From NCBI GenBank assembly GCA_016712175.1, contig JADJRQ010000005.1:36447-100446 (forward strand): a stretch of DNA of 64,000 nt, in the 5' to 3' direction. Position 1 is the first letter of the stretch, and the number at the start of each line of letters is the position of its first letter. This DNA comes from Solirubrobacterales bacterium. GTDB taxonomy: Bacteria > Actinomycetota > Thermoleophilia > Solirubrobacterales > 70-9. Below the pieces are notes generated by a model. It was not told the DNA's origin and made no database searches. It saw only the letters and a list, made by a program, of their open reading frames with translations. Positions 57,675 to 64,000 of the stretch are shown piece after piece. The translations under genes were made by a program, and so were the position numbers.

Positions 57675-59297
57675 ATGGGTGTGGGCGAGGTTGCAACGAA
57701 ATTCACCGATCTGGGTTACCAGATGAAGGTGCTGGTCGAGACCGGCATCCTCGGACCGATGCGCCCCGATCGAACCGCCCGGGTGGTCTCGACCCTGGTC
57801 CGCGGTGGCACGACACCGGCGACGGCGATCAAGGTCGCGGCGATCAAGCATGCCGACGAGGCTTTTCTGGTCGACGAAGCGGGTTCACTCACCTTCAGTG
57901 AAGTGCATGACCGCTCCACCCAGCTGGCCCGTGCCCTCGCGCGGCTCGGGTTAGGAGAAGGCGAAGGCATCGGGATCATGTGCCGCAACCACCGCGGTTT
58001 CATCGAGACCATGCTCGCTGCCGGCAAGCTCGGCTCGACCGCACTTTTCCTCAACACGATGTTCTCCGGTCCGCAGCTGGCCGAAGTTGTCGTCCGTGAA
58101 GGTCCGAAGATCGTGGTTTATGACGAGGAGTTCGAAGATCTCCTGACCGACGTGCCCGACGACGTGACCCGGGTCCTCGCCTGGGGCGGCGGCGACACCG
58201 GCGACGACAGCCTCGAAGGACTGATCAACTCGGCCGACAGCTCGGACCTGCCGAACCCGGATACGGAGTCGAAGTTCATCGTCCTCACTTCAGGCACCAC
58301 CGGAACCCCGAAGGGCGCCCAGCGCAGTTCCCCGAAAGGTCTCGCCGGCATCGCCGGTCTGCTCGGCAAGATTCCGCACCGCAGCGGCGAGAAGATGGTC
58401 ATCGCGGCTCCTCTCTTTCACTCCTGGGGCTTCATCAACGCGATCTTCGCGCTGACTCTCGGCGCGACCGTGATCCTCGACCGCCGATTCGATCCCGAAA
58501 CGTCGATGAAGCGGGTTGACGAATACGACGCTGACGTACTGGTGGTGGTGCCGGTGATGCTCCAGATGATCCTCGAGTTGCCGAAGGCGACCCTCGACTG
58601 CTTCAAGGCGGAGCACTTACGAATCGTCACGCTTTCCGGCTCGGCCTTGCCCGGTGGACTCGCGACCGAGTGGATGGACCGCTTTGGCGAGAACATCTAC
58701 AACCTTTACGGGTCGACCGAAGTCGCTTTCGCGTCGATCGCCACGCCGGTTGACATGCGGATGGATCCGGCTACCGCAGGCCGGCCGCCGCGCGGCACGG
58801 AGATTCGCCTGGTCGACGAAAACGGCGTCGATGTGCCCGCGGGCGAAGTCGGCCGGATCTTCGTCAACAACGGAATGACCTTCGAGGGATACACCGGTGG
58901 CGGCGGCAAGGAGAACCTCGGCGACTTCATCTCGAGCGGCGACGTCGGCCACTTCGACGACCGCGGACTGCTCTTCATCGACGGGCGTGACGACGAGATG
59001 ATCGTCTCCGGTGGGGAGAACATCTTCCCGGGCGAGGTCGAGGAACTTCTGGCTGGGCACGAGCACATCGTCGAGGTCGCCGTGGTCGGCGTGCCGGACA
59101 AGAAGTTCGGGCAGTGCCTGAAGGCATTCGTGGTCGTTCGTGATTCCGGTGAGCTGAGCGAGAAGGATCTCAAGACTTACGTCAAGGCGAACCTCGCTTC
59201 GTTCAAAGCTCCGAAGGAGGTCGTTTTCATGGACGAGTTGCCAAGAAATGCGACCGGAAAGATCCTGAAACGCGATCTAGTAGTAAGTTTGGGCTGA
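57675..59297 (+). CDS. Long-chain acyl-CoA synthetase-like AMP-forming ligase
   Basis: 540-aa ANL enzyme resembling FadD-type fatty acyl-CoA ligases. Motifs: 'FIVLTSGTTGTPKGAQRSSP', 'IYNLYGSTEVAFASIATPVD', 'IDGRDDEMIVSGGENIFPGE' and 'LPRNATGKILKRDLVVSLG' with the catalytic Lys. Start ATG 57675, a GTG-rich start and weak ribosome site. It is 37 bp after ispF and 3 bp before the coiled-coil gene. Together with the divergent acyl-CoA synthetase it makes two fatty-acid-activating enzymes within 4 kb. Confidence 0.9.
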   Translation: MGVGEVATKFTDLGYQMKVLVETGILGPMRPDRTARVVSTLVRGGTTPATAIKVAAIKHADEAFLVDEAGSLTFSEVHDRSTQLARALARLGLGEGEGIGIMCRNHRGFIETMLAAGKLGSTALFLNTMFSGPQLAEVVVREGPKIVVYDEEFEDLLTDVPDDVTRVLAWGGGDTGDDSLEGLINSADSSDLPNPDTESKFIVLTSGTTGTPKGAQRSSPKGLAGIAGLLGKIPHRSGEKMVIAAPLFHSWGFINAIFALTLGATVILDRRFDPETSMKRVDEYDADVLVVVPVMLQMILELPKATLDCFKAEHLRIVTLSGSALPGGLATEWMDRFGENIYNLYGSTEVAFASIATPVDMRMDPATAGRPPRGTEIRLVDENGVDVPAGEVGRIFVNNGMTFEGYTGGGGKENLGDFISSGDVGHFDDRGLLFIDGRDDEMIVSGGENIFPGEVEELLAGHEHIVEVAVVGVPDKKFGQCLKAFVVVRDSGELSEKDLKTYVKANLASFKAPKEVVFMDELPRNATGKILKRDLVVSLG

Positions 59298-59299
59298 CG

Positions 59300-60344
59300 A
59301 TGAGTGATCCAACTCCAGCTCCGTCGAAGGAAGAGGCGAGTCCGGCGAACGGTCTGCCGACCGAGCTTCGCGAGGTCGGCGAGGCGGCGTCGAAGATGAA
59401 CGCCCGGATCGAGTCCTTTGCGAAAGAGCTAAACGCCAGCGAAGCAAAGGCCCGGGAGGCCGAATTGGCCGCCCGCGAATCGGAGCTCAAGGCTCTGGCG
59501 ATTGCGCGTGATGCAGTCAGCCAGGCCCGGAACTACGAAACCGAAGCCGAGAAGGCCAGGGCCGAAGCGGCCACGGCCGACGAGCGTGTCGAAGCGGCGA
59601 AGACTGCAGCTGCCCGAGAGACTGCGGAGGCCCGCGAAGAGATCAAGGCCAAGGCCCGCGAGACCCTGCGCAAGCTGAGCACCGAAGCACGCGAGAAGAT
59701 CGAGGCGTCGCAGAAGGCCCGCCAGGGAGGCGGAAGAAGCACTTGAAGGATTCACCAGCCGCGAAGCCGAGCAGCGCGACGCCCAAGCCAAGCTCGAAGC
59801 CGAGCTGAAAAGGGTTGAAGGCACCCTGAAGGAAGAGCGGGCCACCCGTGAGGAGGCCCTGTCCAAGGTTGCCGCCGAGGGTGAAGAGCGCCTTGCCACC
59901 CGCACCAGAAATCTTGAAGAGACCGCCGAGCGGCTGGCGAAGGAAGCCAGGCAGGCGGCGGAACGCGAAGCGGTCAACCGGATCGACTCTGCCGATGCCA
60001 GGGCGGAAAAGGCCAAGGAACGTGCCGCCCTCGCTGAGTCTCACGCCAACGAGTTCGAGCAGCTCGCCCGCCAGCGGATCGCCGAGATCGAAGCTGACGT
60101 CGAACGCCAGGTCATGGAAGGCACCGAGCAGGTTCGTCGTGAAGCCGCCGAGCGCGTCGAAGCCCTGGTCGAGAAGTTCGGCAGGGAACGTGAGGCAGAG
60201 GCCCGTGAGCTGGCCGAGCAGCGTCTGCGTGACGAAGACGAGCGCATCCGGAGGGAAGCCGATCGCCGCGCGGAGCTGGCCCAGCAGTCGGCCGACGACG
60301 AAGTCCGGGCGGCCGCCGACCGGGCCCGTCAGGAAGCACGCTAG
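59300..60344 (+). CDS. Long coiled-coil protein (frameshifted)
   Basis: About 348 aa after repair, nearly all Ala/Glu/Arg-rich alpha-helical coiled coil. The first frame ends at 59746; from about 59725 the sequence continues as 'EALEGFTSREAEQRDAQAKL' to 'RRAELAQQSADDEVRAAADR' with one extra C before AGGGAG. There are no membrane segments, signal peptide or known motifs. Possible structural or scaffold role, but no family is recognised. It sits between a fatty acyl ligase and cysS, and 138 bp of Pro/Arg-rich-looking, non-assignable sequence separates it from cysS. Confidence 0.65.
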
Positions 60345-60482
60345 GCCGCGTCCAGTACCGCGCCCGACTGGGAACGTTCCGGGTCAGCCCGCGACGGAGA
60401 AGATTCCGGATCGGCGCCGACCCGCCGCCGTGGTGGACCCGGCGCCGGCGGATACCGAACTTTCTGACCCCGCCAGACCAGG

Positions 60483-61852
60483 ATGCCTGGCATGCGTGAG
60501 GTGAGCATCAAAGACACGATGACCGGCGAGCGTCGTGTCATCGATCCTGAGGGTGAAGTCGGCATCTACGCCTGCGGACCCACCGTCTACAGCCGGATCC
60601 ACATCGGCAACGCCCGTCCTTTTGTCGTCTTCTCCCTGCTCGCGAAGTTCCTGAAGAGCGAGGGTTACGAGACCCGGCTGGCGATCAATGTCACCGACAT
60701 CAACGACAAGATCTACACGGCGGCCGCCGATCGCGGGGTTCCTTCGTCTGAGCTGGCAGCCGAAATGACCTCTGCCTACTTCGAAGACACCGGCCGCCTC
60801 GGGATCGGACGCCCCGACGCCGAGCCGCTCGCCACTGCGACCGTCGGCGGCATCATCGATCTGATCCAGACCCTGGTCGACAAAGGCCACGCCTATGAGT
60901 CTGGTGGCGACGTCTACTTCTCGGTTCGGGAATTCGAGGGTTACGGAAAGCTCTCGCACCGGACGCCGGACGACATGGAGCAGGGGGAGGGTGACGACGC
61001 CGGCACGTTGAAGCGCGACCGGCTCGACTTTGCCCTCTGGAAGACCCACAAGGAGGGCGAGGACACCTCCTGGGATTCTCCGTGGGGGCCGGGGCGTCCC
61101 GGCTGGCACATCGAGTGCTCGGCGATGGCCGAAGCCGAGCTCGGCGAGCTGCCTTTCGAGATCCACGGCGGCGGTTCCGACCTCGTTTTCCCGCACCATG
61201 AGAACGAGATCGCGCAGTCCGAAGCCGCACGCGGGAAGCCGTTGGCCAAGGTCTGGATGCACAACGGCATGATCGAAACCGACGCGGCCAAGATGTCGAA
61301 GTCGGACGGCAACATCTTCCAGCTCTCCGAGGCGCTCGATGTCTACGGCGCCGAGGCGGTCGTCTCGTACCTGATCTCCGGCCACTACCGGCAGCCCTGG
61401 CCTTTGGTGAAGTCAAACTCGAAGAGGCGGTGGCGCGGGTCGAGCGCCTGCGAAACTTCCTCCGGACCAATCCGGCTGGCGGACCCGCAGGACTGGAAGC
61501 CGCGGCCGCGGTCGGGCGGTTCCGTGATGCCCTGGCCGATGACTTCAATACACCCCGGGCGATGGTCGAAGTCTTCGATCTGGTGCGGAGCGCCAATCAG
61601 GGCGAAGTCGAAGGCGCATCCGAGGCAATCGTCGAAATGCTCGACCTGGTCGGGCTGGGTTCGCTTGCTGATGCCCCGACCGGTGACGGTCCCGGTGCTG
61701 AAGCCACCGCGCTGCTCGAACAGCGTGAGGTTGCGAGGGCGGAGAAGGACTTCGCCCGGGCAGACGAGATCCGCGACGAGCTCGCGGGACTCGGCTGGGA
61801 AGTGCGGGACAGTCCCGAGGGGGCTTCGCTCGTGCCGATCTCGGGTTCGTGA
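60483..61852 (+). CDS. cysS: Cysteinyl-tRNA synthetase (frameshifted)
   Basis: About 456 aa after repair. Class I enzyme charging tRNA-Cys. 'GIYACGPTVYSRIHIGNARP' (zinc Cys and HIGH-type motif as HIGN), 'GWHIECSAMAEAELG' and 'VFPHHENEIAQSEAARG' for zinc, and the KMSKS loop in 'DAAKMSKSDGNIF' are present. The frame changes near 61405 and the C-terminal DALR/anticodon part continues as 'RVERLRNFLRTNPAGGPAGL' to 61852. The genomic position after ispF and before rlmB identifies it as CysS rather than the related mycothiol ligase MshC. It overlaps nothing and is 12 bp from rlmB. Confidence 0.93.
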
Positions 61853-61864
61853 GCCGGTGAGACC

Positions 61865-62524
61865 GTGAGTTCCACCGAGCTGATCTACGGTCGTCAGCCA
61901 GTTGCTGAAGCGGAACGCGGGCGTCGGCAGGTTCATCGCACGTGGCGTGCCCCTGAGACCTCCAACGCGGAGCTGGAAAGGATGGTCGGCAGCGAAGATC
62001 ACCAGGGGGTCGTCGCCGAAGTTGATCCCTTTCCTTATGTGGGCGGCCAGGAGCTATTGATCAAGGAAGACGCCCTGATCGTGGTCCTCGACCAGATCCA
62101 GGACCCGAGGAACTTCGGAGCGGTCTGCCGGTCGGCGGAGGTTGCCGGCGCGGACGGGGTCGTGATCCCCGACCGGAGGGCGGCCTCGGTCACCGCGGTC
62201 ACGTGCAAGACGTCGGCCGGAGCGGTCGAGCACCTGAACATCGCCCGGGTAAGGAACATCAGCGACTGGCTGGCCGAAGCGAAAGAGGCGGGCTTCTGGG
62301 TATGGGGCGCGGACGGCAACTCGAAGCAGACCCCCTGGCAAACCGATCTCACCGGCAAGACGGCGCTGGTGATGGGCACGGAAGGCAAGGGACTGCGGCC
62401 GAGGGTGGCCGAAAGCTGCGACGGACTGATCACAATCCCGCAAAGGGGAAGAATCGAATCCCTGAACGTCTCGGTGGCCGCCTCAGTGCTCCTCTTCGAA
62501 GCAGTACGCCAGCGCGACGCCTGA
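61865..62524 (+). CDS. rlmB: 23S rRNA (guanosine-2'-O-)-methyltransferase RlmB-like
   Basis: 219-aa SPOUT/TrmH-family methyltransferase, expected to methylate the ribose of G2251 in 23S rRNA. The knot motifs are 'IVVLDQIQDPRNFGAVCRSA', 'LVMGTEGKGLRPRVAESCDG' and 'IPQRGRIESLNVSVAASVLL'. The N-terminal substrate-binding domain is present but short ('IYGRQPVAEAERGRRQVHRT'). GTG start, 12 bp after cysS, as in Firmicutes and actinobacteria. Confidence 0.94.
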   Translation: MSSTELIYGRQPVAEAERGRRQVHRTWRAPETSNAELERMVGSEDHQGVVAEVDPFPYVGGQELLIKEDALIVVLDQIQDPRNFGAVCRSAEVAGADGVVIPDRRAASVTAVTCKTSAGAVEHLNIARVRNISDWLAEAKEAGFWVWGADGNSKQTPWQTDLTGKTALVMGTEGKGLRPRVAESCDGLITIPQRGRIESLNVSVAASVLLFEAVRQRDA

Positions 62525-62564
62525 AGTTTCTGCAAGGTTCGTTGCACCAATTTGCGGGCAGGGG

Positions 62565-62592
62565 TTGACAGAACTCTGCGAACCCGTAAACT
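62565..62592 (+). promoter_or_regulatory. sigH: Housekeeping-type promoter of sigH
   Basis: TTGACA (62565-62570), 16-base spacer and TAAACT (62587-62592), just after rlmB. Predicted start near 62600 gives a ~105-nt leader before sigH. This is the best -35/-10 pair seen in the window. Confidence 0.7.
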
Positions 62593-62610
62593 AATCAACA
62601 GATAAAGGGT

Positions 62611-62635
62611 GAACCTCCACTTGAGTGTGAGGTTC
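62611..62635 (+). promoter_or_regulatory. sigH: Hairpin in the sigH leader
   Basis: GAACCTCCAC pairs with GTG-T-GAGGTTC around TTGA (10 bp with one bulge) close to the predicted transcript start. It could protect the mRNA or affect translation of sigH. Confidence 0.45.
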
Positions 62636-62703
62636 GTCCGTCATGTAAGGGCGTCCAGGGGAGGTAAGTGGCGCCACAGAACTCTTCTAAAGGAGATTGT
62701 TCG

Positions 62704-63403
62704 GTGGCTACCTCAACCTCAAATGCGGTTATACCTACAGTTCCACCCCGTCTGCGCGTCTCACCTATCGGTCACACTAAGCCTCGACTAGAGCCTGATG
62801 ATCTGACTCTCGTCGCCCAGTCGAAGCTCGGCAGGACCGAAGCGACGGACAAGTTGATCCGCCGCTACCACGGTTTCGTCCGGCTCAAGGCTTCGTCCTA
62901 CTTCCTGGTCGGCGGCGACTCCGACGACCTGATTCAGGAGGGCCTGGTCGGTCTTTACAAGGCGATCCGCGACTACCGGACCGACCGCGAGTCGAGCTTC
63001 CGCAACTTCGCCGAGCTCTGCATCACCCGTCAGATCATCACGGCCGTGAAGACGTCGACGCGCAACAAGCACGTGCCGCTCAACCAGTACGTGTCCTTCG
63101 GCCAGTCGCCGGCGGCCAACAGCGAGTCGGAAACGACCATGGAAGAGATCCTTCCCGGTCCGACCGCCTTCGACCCGGTCAACCAGGCCATCTCATCCGA
63201 AGAACTGGGCAGCCTCGTCTCGTGGCCTGCGTGCCAGCCTCTCGGAAATGGAGAGCAGCGTGCTCGGTTACTACCTCGAGGATCGCTCCTACGAAGAAAC
63301 GGCTCTGCTCCTCGGTTGCGACACCAAGACCGTCGACAACGCCCTCCAGCGGGTGAAGCGCAAGGTCGCCAAGCACCTCGCCACCCGCGACGTAGCTGTC
63401 TGA
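62704..63403 (+). CDS. sigH: RNA polymerase sigma factor SigH family (frameshifted near 63225)
   Basis: About 232 aa after repair. Close to the Bacillus SigH (Spo0H) type: 'KASSYFLVGGDSDDLIQEGL' and 'LYKAIRDYRTDRESSFRNFA' (region 2), 'ELCITRQIITAVKTSTRNKH' (region 2-3), and region 4 'ETALLLGCDTKTVDNALQRV'. Region 4 is in a second frame; the shift lies near 63215-63235 (stop at 63401-63403). GTG 62704 is 8 bases after AAGGAG. It follows rlmB as in Firmicutes. Targets are unknown; this lineage is not known to sporulate. Confidence 0.9.
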
Positions 63404-63497
63404 ACCAGGGCAGGCGGCGCAACAGGTGAGTTTCAGGAGCCAAGCCACCGGTCCCTCGATCCTCATATCCTGAACCGGAACAACGAACGGGTCCTGA

Positions 63498-63530
63498 CGC
63501 CTTGATCCACGCTTCGCGAGGATCAAGGCG
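63498..63530 (+). terminator. Hairpin after sigH
   Basis: A perfect 11-bp stem (63498-63508 with 63520-63530) and an 11-base loop between sigH and the tRNA gene, followed by no T-run. It would separate sigH transcripts from the tRNA. Confidence 0.65.
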
Positions 63531-63544
63531 GCGAAACCCTTAGC

Positions 63545-63617
63545 GCCCGCCTAGCTCAGTTGGTAGAGCACCTGTCTTGTAAACAGGAGGTCTCCGGTTC
63601 GATCCCGGAGGCGGGCT
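63545..63617 (+). tRNA. tRNA-Thr (anticodon UGU)
   Basis: A complete cloverleaf of 73 bases: acceptor stem GCCCGCC with GGCGGGC, D-arm with AGCTCAGTTGGTAGAGC, anticodon stem CCTGT/ACAGG around loop CTTGTAA (anticodon TGT), and T-arm with GGTTCGATCCC. The CCA end is not encoded. It reads ACA codons, which are rare in this GC-rich genome. Confidence 0.97.
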
Positions 63618-63641
63618 TTCGGATTGCTACGGTCGCGCTAT

Positions 63642-63665
63642 ATACTTAACACAGTGGTTAAGTAT
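63642..63665 (+). promoter_or_regulatory. Perfect 9-bp inverted repeat operator over the ArsR start
   Basis: ATACTTAAC-N6-GTTAAGTAT, overlapping a TATACT -10 box (63641-63646) and the GTG start codon (63654). ArsR-family repressors use this kind of AT-rich palindrome, so autoregulation of the ArsR-YCII operon is likely. The short or absent leader means the message may be nearly leaderless. Confidence 0.7.
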
Positions 63666-63968
63666 CGAACACTGGATGGCACCTTCGGTGCTCTCTCCGA
63701 TCCCACCCGCAGGATGATCATTCTGCGGTTGCGGGAGGGAGAGGCTTCGGTGTCTGAGCTGGCCGCACCCCACAAAATGTCGCTACCGGCGATCTCGCGC
63801 CACATCAGTGTGCTCGAGGACGCCGGGTTGGTCTTCAAGCGGAAGGACGGTCGCCAGCAGTACTGCCGGCTGGCCACGAAACCGCTGGTCGAGATCGATT
63901 CCTGGCTGCGCCGATTCCGGGACGTGCCGGAGATGGTGACCGAGAACAAGACGGAGGAAGAGAAATGA
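63654..63968 (+). CDS. ArsR family winged-helix regulator
   Basis: 104-aa dimeric repressor. Helix-turn-helix: 'TFGALSDPTRRMIILRLREG' then 'SVSELAAPHKMSLPAISRHI' and 'VLEDAGLVFKRKDGRQQYCR'. The metal-sensing Cys box (ELCVCDL) of ArsR/SmtB is absent, so it probably responds to a non-metal signal, as do the ArsR proteins next to SRPBCC or YCII genes. GTG start lies inside its own operator; 10 more upstream codons are open but unlikely. Its stop overlaps the next start (ATGA). Confidence 0.9.
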   Translation: MVKYRTLDGTFGALSDPTRRMIILRLREGEASVSELAAPHKMSLPAISRHISVLEDAGLVFKRKDGRQQYCRLATKPLVEIDSWLRRFRDVPEMVTENKTEEEK

Positions 63969-64000
63969 CCAAGTTTTTGCTGGTCTACCACGGCGGCAAT
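63965..64000 (+). CDS. YCII-related protein, start only
   Basis: Only 12 codons before the window ends: 'MTKFLLVYHGGN'. This opening is typical of YCII-related proteins found beside ArsR regulators in actinobacteria. The start overlaps the ArsR stop, implying a coupled operon. The rest is outside the window. Confidence 0.55.
   Translation, partial: MTKFLLVYHGGN

Noticed and set aside
60345..60482. Continuation of the coiled-coil protein into Pro/Arg-rich sequence
   Set aside because: All three frames are equally plausible by composition and a TAG ends the coiled-coil frame; no evidence favours read-through.

Overview
The window is 64 kb of high-GC, densely packed bacterial chromosome. I infer an actinobacterium of the Thermoleophilia/Solirubrobacterales type. 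The evidence is the actinobacterial housekeeping order tilS-hpt-ftsH-folP-folB-folK, then coaX-dus-greA-lysS-tal-clpC, then radA-disA-carD-ispD-ispF-cysS-rlmB; an F420-type (DDN-like) oxidoreductase; large secreted proteins with Lys/Arg-rich C-termini; and a SigH-type sigma factor after rlmB. No phage, insertion sequence or CRISPR array is visible. The only RNA gene found is tRNA-Thr(UGU) near the right end.

Layout. 0-9 kb: PadR regulator, cyclopropane fatty acid synthase, a PAS-GAF-GGDEF-EAL protein, a PatB-type C-S lyase, a secreted repeat protein, a metallo-beta-lactamase-fold hydrolase and a cold shock protein. 9-16 kb: DEAD-box helicase divergent from a dehydrogenase/hydratase beta-oxidation fusion with a perfect 16-bp palindrome in its promoter region; a 512-bp gene-free stretch holding two consecutive long-range stem-loops; a DDN-like oxidoreductase; a subtilase with an altered catalytic Asp; and a HAD phosphatase with an in-frame TGA. 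16-25 kb: a large cell-wall hydrolase, two small coiled-coil/helical repeat proteins, a nucleoside phosphorylase, an epimerase-acyltransferase pair, and amt-glnK. 25-38 kb: asparaginase, a MerR-cyclase fusion, tilS, hpt, ftsH, an amine oxidase where folE would be expected, folP-folB-folK, a GST-like protein, coaX, dus and an alpha/beta hydrolase. 38-54 kb: greA, lysS, tal, clpC, a stretch of broken minus-strand genes, an aldo/keto reductase, then radA, disA, carD and ispD. 53-64 kb: PHP phosphatase, SRPBCC protein, two acyl-CoA synthetases flanking ispF, a coiled-coil protein, cysS, rlmB, sigH, tRNA-Thr and an ArsR-YCII pair cut by the window end.

Sequence quality matters to anyone using this annotation. 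About fifteen otherwise normal genes, several of them essential (coaX, ispD, ispF, cysS, carD), are broken by single-base shifts, and 44.2-47.7 kb holds many such shifts in a row. This looks more like residual indel error in an assembly than real decay. For those genes I give the span of the whole gene and the approximate position of the shift.

Functional themes are fatty acid and acyl-CoA metabolism (cfa, the fusion protein, two acyl-CoA synthetases, an acyltransferase), nucleotide second messengers (c-di-GMP, cAMP, c-di-AMP enzymes all present), nitrogen uptake (amt-glnK, asparaginase), folate and isoprenoid biosynthesis, protein quality control (FtsH, ClpC) and cell-wall hydrolysis. No clear new multi-gene system was found. 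The strongest unusual items are the tandem stem-loop element at 12.7-13.0 kb, the cell-wall hydrolase with a split and degenerate LytM domain, the Asp-to-Glu subtilase, the PII protein without Tyr51, and the SigH gene in a Firmicutes-like neighbourhood.
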